The position numbers and the translations under genes were made by a program. The notes below the pieces were generated by a model. It was given only the letters and a program-made list of their open reading frames with translations. It was not told the DNA's origin and searched no databases. Of a DNA stretch of 64,000 nt, positions 48,465 to 57,670 are shown piece after piece (within the stretch, counting starts at the first letter, position 1; each line of letters begins with the position of its first letter). Source of the DNA: a bacterium (GTDB taxonomy: Bacteria > Desulfobacterota > Desulfocorpusculales > Desulfocorpusculum); the NCBI GenBank assembly GCA_037481695.1, contig JBBFLE010000004.1, positions 222,724 to 286,723 on the forward strand, written 5' to 3'.

Positions 48465-50294
48465 TCAGAGAAGCCCCAACTCCCTCAGCTTTTCTGTGGT
48501 GGGCACCCCGTCTTGAGTCCAACCCCTGACATCATAGTATTCATTGAGCATCTCCTCCAGATGGCAAACCATGCCCTTGCCAGGACCTTCAGGCAGAGGT
48601 TCACGCAACATGCGGGGAGGCAAGCTGTCATGTTCCCTGGAAAAGCCCGCTTTCACCAGAAAAAGCCTTTCGGCATTGAAGATGCGCTCTCCTGCTTTTT
48701 CCAGCTCCTCAAGGGTATATCCAGCTCCCGTGGCTGCATTGAGCAGCTCCATGATCCCTACTGGTGGTGCCATCAACTCCGGACGGATTAGATTTCGTAC
48801 TGAGAAAAAAACGCAAAGTCCGGCCGAGTCTATGATACAAAACAGATCCTGCCACTTGGCCACCACCGGCGGCTTGTCTTTCCAGCTTAGGGGATCCACG
48901 TTGCAAGGCACCCCAAGCAGCTCAAAATAAGCGGGATCCCCTCTCATATGGGAAGCTCCGATGGGAGATGTGGCATATGCCAAGCCCATGCCCTGCTCTC
49001 CCCTGGGCTCGTATCCGGCAAAATCCTGCCCCTTTGAAACCATGGCCAGCTCAGGATGGCCATAACGGGTGGCCAGTCTCAGGCTTCCCTCAGCCAGCAG
49101 ATCACCGAAGCCTTGTCTCAATCCTGTCATCCTGGTCAGTTCCACAAGAGTCTCGGCATCCCCGAATGAGAGGGGCCTTCCAATTTCTTTTTCCGAGAGA
49201 AATCCCCTTTCGGCCATTTCCATGGCACAGGCAATGGTGGAGCCCATGGAAATGGTGTCCAATCCCAGCTCATTGCAAATATAGTTGGCCTTGGTTACGG
49301 CCGCCAGGTTGTCCACCCCACAGTTAGAACCCAAGGCGTAAACAGTCTCATACTCAGGCCCCTCCCCCTCTCCCTGGAAGGGAGGTTCCGTTACCCTGGT
49401 CACCCTACCGCAGGATATGGGACAGGCGAAACAAGCCTTGTGTGTAACCAGGAATTTTTTGCTGAGGGTCTCCCCGTGAATGGCCTCCCAACCAGGGAAG
49501 ACTCCTGTTTGAAAGTTCCGGGTTGGGAAAACTCCGTAGTTTTGCGTGGCCATTACCGTTACCGCCGTGCCATGCAGACGAAGGGGTGGTGGACTTTGTT
49601 TATAAGTGTCGTTGAACTTCTTGAGGATTCCAGAGACTATCTGCTTGAATCCGGCGGGATCATAAAGAGGAATCTTTTCTTTGCCCCTTACCACCACTGC
49701 CTTGAGGTTCTTGGATCCCATTACAGCTCCCACACCAGAACGCCCCGCGGCCCGGTCTTTGTCATTCATTATGGAGGCAAATCGCACCAGGCGCTCCCCT
49801 GCTGGCCCAATGCAGGCCACCTTGGCCTGAGGGTCGGTCTGAAGCCTGAGGGCCTCATGGGTCTCGTGAGTGGTCTTTCCCCAGAGATCTGTGGCATCCC
49901 TTAGCTCTGCTTTTCGGCCATTTACCCAAAGGTAAACGGGATGGGCCGCCTTCCCAGTGAAGACTATGCCATCCCAGCCAGCCTTTCGAAGTTCAGCCGG
50001 AAACATGCCCCCTGAGTTGGAACATGTAATGGCGCCGGTAAGAGGAGACAAGGTGGTCACCATGTAGCGGGCTCCTGTGGGGGCCCCAGTACCTGTGAGA
50101 GGCCCGGCCATCATGATGAGAGGATTCTTACCGCAGAAAGGATCCCCCTTGGGATCGGCTTCTCTGAGGAGATAGTTTATTCCCAGCCCCCTTCCGCCTA
50201 TGAAATTCCTAAGCACATCTTCCTTGAGCTCTTCCTCCCATATCCTGCCTTCTCCCAAATCCACCCTAAGCACCCTTCCCGTCCAGCCTTTCAT
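48465..50294 (-). CDS. aldehyde ferredoxin oxidoreductase (tungsten type)
   Basis: About 609 aa, standard length. The N-terminal domain opens MKGWTGRVLRVDLGEGRI, then FIGGRGLG. GSKNLKAVVVRG is typical, and the cysteines of the [4Fe-4S] cluster are in CFACPISCGR plus the distal CVFF-type SAGLCVFF. The enzyme oxidises aldehydes to acids, reducing ferredoxin, and uses a tungstopterin cofactor. GGGAGGAAC precedes the ATG at 50294; the extra 67 codons back to 50495 are non-coding. Followed by moaD and a small paralogous protein. Confidence 0.95.
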   Translation of the reverse strand: MKGWTGRVLRVDLGEGRIWEEELKEDVLRNFIGGRGLGINYLLREADPKGDPFCGKNPLIMMAGPLTGTGAPTGARYMVTTLSPLTGAITCSNSGGMFPAELRKAGWDGIVFTGKAAHPVYLWVNGRKAELRDATDLWGKTTHETHEALRLQTDPQAKVACIGPAGERLVRFASIMNDKDRAAGRSGVGAVMGSKNLKAVVVRGKEKIPLYDPAGFKQIVSGILKKFNDTYKQSPPPLRLHGTAVTVMATQNYGVFPTRNFQTGVFPGWEAIHGETLSKKFLVTHKACFACPISCGRVTRVTEPPFQGEGEGPEYETVYALGSNCGVDNLAAVTKANYICNELGLDTISMGSTIACAMEMAERGFLSEKEIGRPLSFGDAETLVELTRMTGLRQGFGDLLAEGSLRLATRYGHPELAMVSKGQDFAGYEPRGEQGMGLAYATSPIGASHMRGDPAYFELLGVPCNVDPLSWKDKPPVVAKWQDLFCIIDSAGLCVFFSVRNLIRPELMAPPVGIMELLNAATGAGYTLEELEKAGERIFNAERLFLVKAGFSREHDSLPPRMLREPLPEGPGKGMVCHLEEMLNEYYDVRGWTQDGVPTTEKLRELGLL

Positions 50295-50707
50295 CTTGTT
50301 CCTCCCACAAAATCTTCTAGACCTATGGCCTTGCCAAGAACAGATTATCCCAGGAAAAGTCTGCCTGCAAATCCGGGTACACAGGCTGTGATGGGCTTCA
50401 TGTTTCCCATGCCTCCAGCATGCCCTCTTGTTTCTGAGGCTTAATCCTACATTATCAGATCCCCTCAGAATCCTCGACTGAATGCTGTTGGACAAAAGTG
50501 GATAATGAGGCTCAAGGGATCCCCTGGTGCCATGAACAAGTATTGCTTTCCTCGGGGATCGAGGTTATCTTCTGCTTCGGGTAGCTCCCATGCCCAAGAA
50601 GAAAGTGGCTTGCAGGACACGGCAGACCTAACGCAGATGCTCTTGGGCGCTACAGGAATTCTAAGAAAGAAGGATCCTGAGAATTCTTGAAAGATGGGGT
50701 CAAAGTC
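50295..50707. other. 413-bp gene-free divergent region
   Basis: Between the AOR gene and the small plus-strand protein. A 61-codon frame at 50505-50690 is not convincing. Both promoters must lie here, but none is clear. Confidence 0.3.
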
Positions 50708-50962
50708 ATGAAAAACTCCCGCACAAGAGAGTTTCAGGCACGCAAGATCTCTTTTTCAAGGGCCGAATCTCCAAATGAAGCCGACCAAGAGTCGGTGATG
50801 GCCTGGGAGTATTCCCCCCCTGTTTTGGGGGAGCGCTACCTGGTCTACCTGGGAAAGGGACGGCTTTTAAGAACAAGTCCTGTAAAAAAGATAAGAGAAT
50901 CCCACGGGTTCCTCTGGATAGAGACCACCCATTCAACCTATCGGGTGAAGTACATGGATTGA
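50708..50962 (+). CDS. small hypothetical protein, paralogue B of an AOR-linked pair
   Basis: About 84 aa. The C-terminal half has W-E-x2-PP-x-L-G-x-RY-x2-Y-x3-GR-x3-TS-x-V-x-K and HSTYRVK, matching the protein at 47934-48161. The N-terminal 30 residues are basic and differ. An in-frame TTG at 50687 is an alternative start. Not recognised. Together the two small genes bracket the AOR/moaD operon, on opposite strands. Confidence 0.55.
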   Translation: MKNSRTREFQARKISFSRAESPNEADQESVMAWEYSPPVLGERYLVYLGKGRLLRTSPVKKIRESHGFLWIETTHSTYRVKYMD

Positions 50963-51227
50963 CTCCAGCCACCTTGCTCCCCTGAAACTCAAAGCTCCGT
51001 GCATGGCACGGATGCAACTGTTGGTTAAGATGGCTCACCTTGGAGGCTATAGCCCCAAACGCTTATTTCGCCGTTTTCGGTTCTAAAACTTGGCTCATTC
51101 CCCAAAGAAAAAATGCAAAAAGTGTTAGACATTCAATCTGTTCCCAAACCAAATGTCGGGCTCAGCCCTCCCCTTGCGCATTTCCTGGACTACCTAAGCT
51201 TTTTGGGCCCAGGCTCCCGACTATTCC

Positions 51228-52307
51228 TCACTCCGCCCTTCGTAGATATCCTTGTTCATTGCTTAGCCTTGCCAGCAATTCCAAGCTTCTAAGTGCTGCT
51301 CCCGAATCCAGGGATTCAGCAGCCATGCACAAACCCTCTTTTTCATCTCTAGCCATTTTGCATGCCATCAGCGCCAAGGCAGAGTTGAGCAGTACCAAAT
51401 CTCTTGGAGCGCCTTTGGTGCCCTTAAGCACCTCTTTTATGGCATGAGCATTCTCCTGTGCCGTTCCTCCCTTTATGTCCTGGGGCTCCCACCTCCTGAG
51501 CCCCAGGTCTTCAGGCACCAGCTCCTTGACATGGGTCTTTGAAGAATCAAGAAAACAGACTCGGGTAGCACCAGTGATGCTGGCTTCATCCAGTGTGTGC
51601 TCTCCATGAACCAGCATGCCTCTTTCCACCCCCAAAGCCTTGGCGACAGAACAAAACAGGCTCAGATCCGATGGGTCATAGACACCAAGATATAAGAAAG
51701 TAGCGCCCATGGGGTTGGAAAGGGGTCCTGCCACGTTGAGCAATGTTCGCAACCCTAACTGCTTCCTCACCTGATAAAGCAATCGTGCCGAAGGATTGAG
51801 GGCAGGACTGTAAAGAAAGGCCACCCCGGCCTCCTCCAGGCACCTTCGAGCTACACTGGGGGTTACCTCGGGCTGTATACCCAGTTCTTTTAGCACATGC
51901 TCGGTCCCCACATGCTCCGACGGAATCAGGCTTGCATGGCGCACCACCCGGCCTCCTGCCCCGGCCACAACCAAAGCAGTAGCCGTAGAGACGTTGAAGG
52001 TGGAGGTGCCCCCATCTTCTGGAAGGGAAGTCCGCTCAATGGTTTCTCGATCCAGATGGATTTCCTCTCTGTCCATGGAGAGAAAATTGTTTTCAAGGCC
52101 TGCCAAAGGTTCAAAGCTCTCCTTGAGTGCCAGAGCCGCTCCTAGCAGTTCGGAGTAAGCAGCTCCCTTGATGCGTAGGGCCGTAAGAAGGGCCGCCATG
52201 CGCACAGGAACTACTTTACCCCCCAACATGGCCTTGACTACCTGGTAGGCTTCCTCTTGGGTAAGATCCTCTCCCTTTATGGCCTTTTCCAAGCAATTTT
52301 CAAACAT
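51228..52307 (-). CDS. trpD: anthranilate phosphoribosyltransferase-like protein
   Basis: About 359 aa, type III/TrpD fold. It has GGKVVPVRMAALLTALRIKG at the start, the STFNVSTATALVVAGAGG motif (with the PRPP-binding D/E-GGTSTFN region), HGEHTLDEAS and NVAGPLSNP. It transfers phosphoribose to anthranilate in tryptophan synthesis. GAGGAGGTC precedes the ATG at 52307. It is the only trp gene here, so it may be a solitary paralogue; a nucleoside-phosphorylase-like role is possible. Its leader has an attenuator-like hairpin. Confidence 0.85.
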   Translation of the reverse strand: MFENCLEKAIKGEDLTQEEAYQVVKAMLGGKVVPVRMAALLTALRIKGAAYSELLGAALALKESFEPLAGLENNFLSMDREEIHLDRETIERTSLPEDGGTSTFNVSTATALVVAGAGGRVVRHASLIPSEHVGTEHVLKELGIQPEVTPSVARRCLEEAGVAFLYSPALNPSARLLYQVRKQLGLRTLLNVAGPLSNPMGATFLYLGVYDPSDLSLFCSVAKALGVERGMLVHGEHTLDEASITGATRVCFLDSSKTHVKELVPEDLGLRRWEPQDIKGGTAQENAHAIKEVLKGTKGAPRDLVLLNSALALMACKMARDEKEGLCMAAESLDSGAALRSLELLARLSNEQGYLRRAE

Positions 52308-52391
52308 TTTTGACCTCCTCATGGGTGATGTGACCGCCTAGAGGGCGGATCCTGTAAGATCAGGCTGGCATGCGAAAAAAGTCCCTAATTG

Positions 52392-52431
52392 CCAAAAAGA
52401 AAAGGCCGTGGGTATTGAAGCCCACGGCCTT
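52392..52431 (-). terminator. rho-independent terminator/attenuator in the trpD leader
   Basis: On the minus strand an 11-bp perfect stem AAGGCCGTGGG/CCCACGGCCTT with an 8-nt loop is followed by TTCTTTTT. It lies 85-125 nt before the trpD ATG, with no gene just upstream on the same strand, so it would stop transcripts within the leader of trpD. Confidence 0.7.
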
Positions 52432-52465
52432 CCATCTGACATAGATCCCACCGCGGGCTTTCCAA

Positions 52466-52509
52466 GGTGCGCCCACGGCCAGATCCATTATCTTTTCACC
52501 AGGCGCACC
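52466..52509 (-). promoter_or_regulatory. alternative stem of the trpD leader
   Basis: GGTGCGCC (minus strand, 52509-52502) pairs with GGCGCACC (52473-52466). The second strand continues with GGCCGTGGGC, a repeat of the left arm of the terminator at 52421-52431, so either copy can pair with the terminator's right arm. This is the layout of a switch between mutually exclusive hairpins. A 42-codon frame with two Trp codons (9 and 19) starts at 52488. Confidence 0.45.
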
Positions 52510-52920
52510 TCAGCCTATGAGCCGCGCCAGCACCAATTGAGTTTTCCTCTGCCGACCATTGTCCTGTAATTCTCTCCTGTGCCTGTCTATGAGAAGTTTC
52601 GATACCATATGGGCCAGAGCCATGTCAAGCTTTTTTTGAAGGCCGGCCCGGGGCTCATTCCAGGCAGGCTAGAGCCCTTAGGGTTTTAAGTCCCACCCCA
52701 GGCAATTACTCCCAAACATCCAATCCAAGAAGCCTGGCAGCATAACATGATGATCTTAACTTTGTACAGACAAAGAGCTGCTCGCCGATATGGTCAATGT
52801 ATTTGGCTGAGTCATTGGGCTCTTAGGAGCTTGTTGCCACGTAAAGCATGGGTGGAGCATAATAATGGGCTCATGGGGCGCTTGTGATTTCTGAGCAGGT
52901 CCTTGCAAGGGAGGTATGCC

Positions 52921-54369
52921 ATGTCTCACCAAGACCTGGTCTTTATGACAGCTTGCGAAATGGCCAGACTTATCAGAAATAGAGAAATCTCGGCCCTAGA
53001 GCTCATGGAGGCCCATCTGAGCCAGATTGAAAAGATCAACCCCAGAGTCAATGCCGTGGTTACTCTTGTGGCGGAACATGCGCTAGAGGCCGCACGTGAT
53101 GCGGACATAAAGTCGGCAAAGGGCGAGAAGACAGGACCTCTCCATGGCCTTCCCGTGGCTCACAAGGATCTGGTGGACACAAAGGGAATAAGAACAACTT
53201 ATGGTTCGCCCATTTTCAAGGATCATGTGCCTGCTGTGGACGCTCTGATAGTCGAAAGGCTAAAATCAGCCGGGGCCCTGACATTGGGCAAGACCAACAC
53301 CCCAGAATTTGGTGCTGGCTCCCAAACATTCAATCCTGTCTTTGGGCCGACCAGAAACCCTTATGACCTGAGCAAGACCTGCGGAGGAAGTAGCGGTGGG
53401 GCTGCCGTGGCCTTGGCCTGCGGCATGGTGCCCATAGCGGATGGTAGCGACCTGGGGGGCTCTCTTAGAAACCCAGCCAGTTTCTGCAATGTGGTAGGCT
53501 TCAGACCGTCGCCTGGGAGAGTGCCCATTTGGCCCACACCATCGGCCTGGTTCCCTTTGACCGTTGAAGGCCCCATGGCAAGAACTGTACAGGATGCGGC
53601 CCTGATGTTAGGTGCCATAGCTGGACCGGATCCTCGCTCCCCCATTTCCATAGCAGAGCCTGGAGAACGCTTTTGGGGCCCTCTGGATAGGGATTTCAGG
53701 GGAGTTAAGATTGCTTGGAGCAGAGACCTGGGTGGGCTTCCGGTGGAAGCTGAGGTGACAGGAGTTCTGGAAAGCCAGCTAAGCGTGTTCCAGGATATGG
53801 GTTGCATCGTGGAAGAAGCAGAACCGGACCTCACCGACGCAGATGAGGTGTTTCGGGTCTTCAGGGCCTGGCGTTTTGAGCTTTCCCATGGTCGGCTTTT
53901 GGATGAAAAAAGGCACCTCATGAAGCCAACAGTAATATGGAACATAGAGGAGGGCAGGAAGCTCACGGGAGTTCAGCTAGGTCAAGCCGAGGTGAAACGC
54001 ACGGCCCTGTATCACAGGGTCAGGGAGTTCATGGAGCAATACGAGTTTCTGCTGCTGCCTGTAAGCCAGGTTCTGCCCTTCCCGGTAGAGCAAGAGTATG
54101 TCACCGAAATAAACAACATCCGTATGGAGACATACCTGGACTGGATGCGATCCTGCTACTACATAACCGTTACAGGCCTGCCTGCCATATCCGTGCCTTG
54201 TGGATTCAGCTCCCAAGAGCTTCCGGTAGGTCTCCAGATAGTGGGGCGTCATCAACAGGACTTGGGTGTATTGCAACTGGCCTATGCCTTTCAGGAGGCC
54301 ACTGGCTTCTGGAGAAAAAGACCCGCTTTGGTGCTGGAGGCTGGAAGTGAGAAATCCCAACACTCATAG
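52921..54369 (+). CDS. amidase signature family enzyme
   Basis: About 482 aa. The amidase signature is complete: GLPVAHKDLVDTKG with the catalytic lysine (about residue 82), then TCGGSSGGAAVALACGM carrying cis-Ser and Ser, and SDLGGSLRNPASFCNVVGFRPSPGRVP. It hydrolyses an amide; GatA is excluded because no gatB or gatC neighbours it, so a substrate amide such as an aromatic or acyl amide is likely. GGGAGG precedes the ATG at 52921. It is followed directly by an amidohydrolase that overlaps its end. Confidence 0.92.
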   Translation: MSHQDLVFMTACEMARLIRNREISALELMEAHLSQIEKINPRVNAVVTLVAEHALEAARDADIKSAKGEKTGPLHGLPVAHKDLVDTKGIRTTYGSPIFKDHVPAVDALIVERLKSAGALTLGKTNTPEFGAGSQTFNPVFGPTRNPYDLSKTCGGSSGGAAVALACGMVPIADGSDLGGSLRNPASFCNVVGFRPSPGRVPIWPTPSAWFPLTVEGPMARTVQDAALMLGAIAGPDPRSPISIAEPGERFWGPLDRDFRGVKIAWSRDLGGLPVEAEVTGVLESQLSVFQDMGCIVEEAEPDLTDADEVFRVFRAWRFELSHGRLLDEKRHLMKPTVIWNIEEGRKLTGVQLGQAEVKRTALYHRVREFMEQYEFLLLPVSQVLPFPVEQEYVTEINNIRMETYLDWMRSCYYITVTGLPAISVPCGFSSQELPVGLQIVGRHQQDLGVLQLAYAFQEATGFWRKRPALVLEAGSEKSQHS

Positions 54370-55972
54370 GGCAAACCTCAAGGCCAAACAGGATGTTACA
54401 GTCCTGGAGGAGGTCTCCCTTTTTATGCCTGAAGGGGTGATCCTAAGAGGATCGCTGGCCTGGGCTGGGCAGCACATACTGTGCCTCGGAGAAACTAGGC
54501 AGGTCTTGGGGGCTGCAGGCCCAAGAGCCAGAAGAATAAAGTTGAAAGGGGCCCTGGTCCTGCCAGGTTTCTGGGACGGGCATACGCATATGCTGTCTGG
54601 AGCCCTGGAACAGGGGCAGGTGCAACTCAATGCTGTAAAGGACAGAAATGAATTCAGGGAGGCCATATTCCATTGGGTGAATCAGAACCCTCAGGAGCCC
54701 TGGATAGTGGGCTCGGGCTGGAACGACGCACTTTGGGGCGGATTGGCCCCATCCAAGCAGTGGGTTGAGGATGTAAGCGCAGGAAGACCCCTTTTCTTGC
54801 TGCGCTACGACATGCATAGCGCCTTGGTCAACTCCGTGGCCCTGAAATTGGCCGGGATCGGCCCCAACAGCTCAGATCCCCAGGGGGGAAGAATTATTCG
54901 TGACCCCTCCACAGGAGAGCCCACTGGGTTGTTGCTGGAAAAAGCCATGGAGTTGGTGGCCCGCTTGATTCCTCCGCCTTCCCTCTCAACCAGGGCCAGA
55001 CTCCTTTCCCGAGCCCTAGAGAAGGCCGTGGCCTTGGGCCTCACATCAATCCAAGACCTGGTCTGGGACTTCGGGGACACGCAAGTGCACACAGAGGTCT
55101 TTTCCAGACAAGGAGCTCGACCCAGAGTGTTTCTCAGAACACCCATAGAGCAGCTCTCCCAGTTCCTGGAAGCCAGGGATTGGCAATGGCCCTCAGGTAT
55201 CTTGCTACAGGGGGTCAAGGGCTTTCTGGATGGGAGTCTGGGGTCACGCTCCGCCTGGCTCCGGAAACCGTACGAAGGCACAGAGGCCGACTGCGGGGTT
55301 AGCTGGGTGTCTGACAATGCCCGTTTCAGGGAAATGGTCATGGAGGCGGTGCGGCAGGATGTGGCTGTTTCACTGCATGCCATAGGTGATGCGGCCATAG
55401 GAAAGGCCCTCGAGCTTTACCATGAATGCATCCAAAGGAATCTGGGCCGGGCCTCCTTGAGGATCGAGCACTTTCAGCACCCTTCACAACAGGACATCAT
55501 GGGCATGGATCATCCCAGGCTCACGGCCTCTGTTCAGCCCCTCCACATGGTTTTCGATGCAGCCCCCACAGAACAAAGACTTGGCCCCGAGAGGGCCAGG
55601 CTTTCTTTTCCCCTCCGCAGCCTCATGGAACTCAGGTGCAATGTTGTATTCGGCTCGGACTGGTCGGTGGCGGATCTAAATCCTTTGTTGGGGATCCAGG
55701 CCGCGGTGACACGTAGGGACCGGGATGGAAGATGGCCTGGTGGCTGGATTCCTGACCAGTGCATTGGAATAGAACAGGCCCTGAAGGCCTATACCTGGAA
55801 TGCCGCCCGCAGTGTAGGATTCCACGAAATCTCAGGATGCCTGGCCCAGGGCAGACTGGCTGATCTCACGGTGCTGGACAGGGACATAACCTCTTGTGAG
55901 CCCTTGCAGATTCCAGAGGCCAGAGTGCTTTTGACCGTGGTGGAGGGCAAGATGATGTATGAAGACATTTAG
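54347..55972 (+). CDS. metal-dependent amidohydrolase, YtcJ-like
   Basis: About 541 aa. Metal motif GFWDGHTHMLSG (His-x-His), then VKGFLDGSLGSRSAWL, SLHAIGDAAIGKALE, and FGSDWSVADLNPL (final Asp) are in the order of amidohydrolase_3. The real start is likely the GTG at 54347, with GGAGG 6 nt upstream, which overlaps the amidase 3' end by 23 bp; the longer frame has no homology. Coupled amidase and amidohydrolase suggest catabolism of a cyclic or N-acylated compound. Confidence 0.88.
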   Translation: MRNPNTHRANLKAKQDVTVLEEVSLFMPEGVILRGSLAWAGQHILCLGETRQVLGAAGPRARRIKLKGALVLPGFWDGHTHMLSGALEQGQVQLNAVKDRNEFREAIFHWVNQNPQEPWIVGSGWNDALWGGLAPSKQWVEDVSAGRPLFLLRYDMHSALVNSVALKLAGIGPNSSDPQGGRIIRDPSTGEPTGLLLEKAMELVARLIPPPSLSTRARLLSRALEKAVALGLTSIQDLVWDFGDTQVHTEVFSRQGARPRVFLRTPIEQLSQFLEARDWQWPSGILLQGVKGFLDGSLGSRSAWLRKPYEGTEADCGVSWVSDNARFREMVMEAVRQDVAVSLHAIGDAAIGKALELYHECIQRNLGRASLRIEHFQHPSQQDIMGMDHPRLTASVQPLHMVFDAAPTEQRLGPERARLSFPLRSLMELRCNVVFGSDWSVADLNPLLGIQAAVTRRDRDGRWPGGWIPDQCIGIEQALKAYTWNAARSVGFHEISGCLAQGRLADLTVLDRDITSCEPLQIPEARVLLTVVEGKMMYEDI

Positions 55973-56166
55973 CTTTTTTCCCAGGCCGGTTTGTGGAGCC
56001 GAAGACACAGAGAGCCAGGAATTTCTTGATTCATCTTGGTTGAACCTTCCTTGGGAGAGGCTAAGAAAACACCTTCTGGGCTTGCCGGAGTTGGCCTGGA
56101 GCTTCAAGCAATGACCCGTATAGGCCAAGAGTCACGGTTGGGAAGATACTCTTTTGGGAGCAAATC

Positions 56167-56739
56167 ATGCCAGTAAAACCTTGGGAGTATTTGAGCTCTG
56201 AGATCCGTGCAGACTATCGCATATTCCGCCTTCGGGTGGACAGATCCCGATCCCCCAGGACCGGCAACACTCATGACTTCTTTATTCTGGAGTCCCCGGA
56301 CTGGGTTAATGTAATACCCCTCACACCCGACAACCAGGTGGTGCTGGTGAGACAGTGGAGACACGGCACCCGATCCATGACCTTGGAGGTTCCTGGGGGG
56401 CTGGTGGAGTCCTCGGACAGCCCTGAGGAGGCAGCTCGCAGAGAACTCCTGGAAGAGACAGGCTATAAAGCCAGGGAAATTACCTATCTGGGGGCTGTGG
56501 AGCCCAACCCGGCCTTCTTGAACAACAGATGCCACACTTTCCTGGCCATGGATGTGGAAAAGGTCTCAGAACTCAGCCAAGATGAGAAAGAGGACATAGA
56601 GGTGGTGTTGAGACCTATGGCCCAGATACCAATGCTCATAAGGGATGGATCCATCTCCCACTCCTTGGTGGTGGCTGCTTTTTACAGGCTGTTTATGGAA
56701 AAAGAGCATTTCATCAAAAACCTTTCCTGCAGGCCCTAG
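56167..56739 (+). CDS. Nudix hydrolase, ADP-ribose pyrophosphatase-like
   Basis: 190 aa. The Nudix box runs through GGLVESSDSPEEAARRELLEETGY (residues 78-101; G-x5-E-x7-R-E-L-x-E-E-x-G) with WVNVIPLTPDNQVVLVRQWRHG before it, the usual ADP-ribose pyrophosphatase opening. It hydrolyses nucleoside diphosphates linked to another moiety. No strong ribosome site; GGGAGCAAATC precedes the ATG. Next gene follows by 116 bp. Confidence 0.9.
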   Translation: MPVKPWEYLSSEIRADYRIFRLRVDRSRSPRTGNTHDFFILESPDWVNVIPLTPDNQVVLVRQWRHGTRSMTLEVPGGLVESSDSPEEAARRELLEETGYKAREITYLGAVEPNPAFLNNRCHTFLAMDVEKVSELSQDEKEDIEVVLRPMAQIPMLIRDGSISHSLVVAAFYRLFMEKEHFIKNLSCRP

Positions 56740-56855
56740 AGGGCAAGCCTCTGATGCCAGTCCCGATCTTGAGTCAAGGCACAGGCCCCTGGAGCAACTA
56801 GGGCCAGCCATCCCGAGGTGAGGCTGGATCCTCAAGCTCCAGAGGGTATAATCAT

Positions 56856-57614
56856 GTGCCTATGGAGCTGCCTCTGCAATATGCAAAGACTCACGGCAAG
56901 TGGTTTGCGACCTCAGTTTGCAGGGCCCTTAGACGGTACCGGATGATTTCCCCAGGAGAGCGCGTGGCTGTAGCCCTCTCAGGAGGAAAGGACAGCTCAG
57001 CCCTGCTGGTCATCTTGGATTATCTAAGGCGTCACTCAAAGATGAGATTTGAGCTACTGGGAATTCATGTTCGCATGGGTTCCTACGACACTCTACCCCT
57101 TCAAGAGCTATGCAAGAGATTGGGAGCTGATTATAGAGAGACCAGCCTCAGCTTTCCTGCCTCCATGCCTTCAGGGGTAGTGTGCTCCGTGTGCGCCAGG
57201 CTCAAAAGAGGAGCCATGGCCCGAGTATTGAAAGATGAAGGCGTAAGAAAGCTGGCCTTGGCTCACCATGCGGATGACATGGCCCAGACCATCCTCATGA
57301 ACCTGGCCAAGGGAGTGGGTTTTCTTGGTTTTGCCCCTGTGGTATGCCTGCCAGGAGAACCCTTGGAGCTCATTCGGCCCCTGATATATCTCAGGGAGTC
57401 CACCTTGGCCAGCTTGCACAGGCGAAGCCTGATACCCCTGGTGGGAGACAGCTGCCCTTTCAACAGGGAAACTCTTAGGACAAAAGCCAAGCATGCCCTC
57501 CAAAGCCTTGAACTGATGCTGGGCAGGCAGTTCCCTCTTCGAATGGTCCTGGCCGCAGAGAAGGCCCTACTGAAACCTTCCTCCAGCATGGCCCCTCCCC
57601 ACGAGCAGGGATGA
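56856..57614 (+). CDS. TtcA-like PP-loop tRNA thiolase family protein
   Basis: 252 aa. The PP-loop ALSGGKDSSALL (residues 38-49) binds ATP and a CSVCARLKRG cysteine pair near residue 110 is the site where thiolating members bind sulfur or a cluster. ALAHHADDMAQTILMNL is characteristic. It resembles TtcA, which makes 2-thiocytidine at tRNA position 32, and other TtuA/Ncs6 types. The start is a GTG at 56856 or ATG at 56862. The stop overlaps the upstream frame of the nuoE-like gene by a few bases. Confidence 0.85.
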   Translation: MPMELPLQYAKTHGKWFATSVCRALRRYRMISPGERVAVALSGGKDSSALLVILDYLRRHSKMRFELLGIHVRMGSYDTLPLQELCKRLGADYRETSLSFPASMPSGVVCSVCARLKRGAMARVLKDEGVRKLALAHHADDMAQTILMNLAKGVGFLGFAPVVCLPGEPLELIRPLIYLRESTLASLHRRSLIPLVGDSCPFNRETLRTKAKHALQSLELMLGRQFPLRMVLAAEKALLKPSSSMAPPHEQG

Positions 57615-57670
57615 GGCGCTATACTACTAAGAAAAAAGATCAGGTCCCATGTGGAAACAGAGGCGAGAAA

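Larger units (their letters stand above)
52323..52920. other. 598-bp region without a gene, holding the trpD leader
   Basis: Region between trpD (minus) and the amidase (plus). It contains the attenuator-like hairpin at 52392-52431, the stem at 52466-52509 and a small palindrome CTTTGT-acag-ACAAAG at 52760-52775 that could be an operator. A 42-codon minus-strand frame starts at 52488. Confidence 0.5.
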
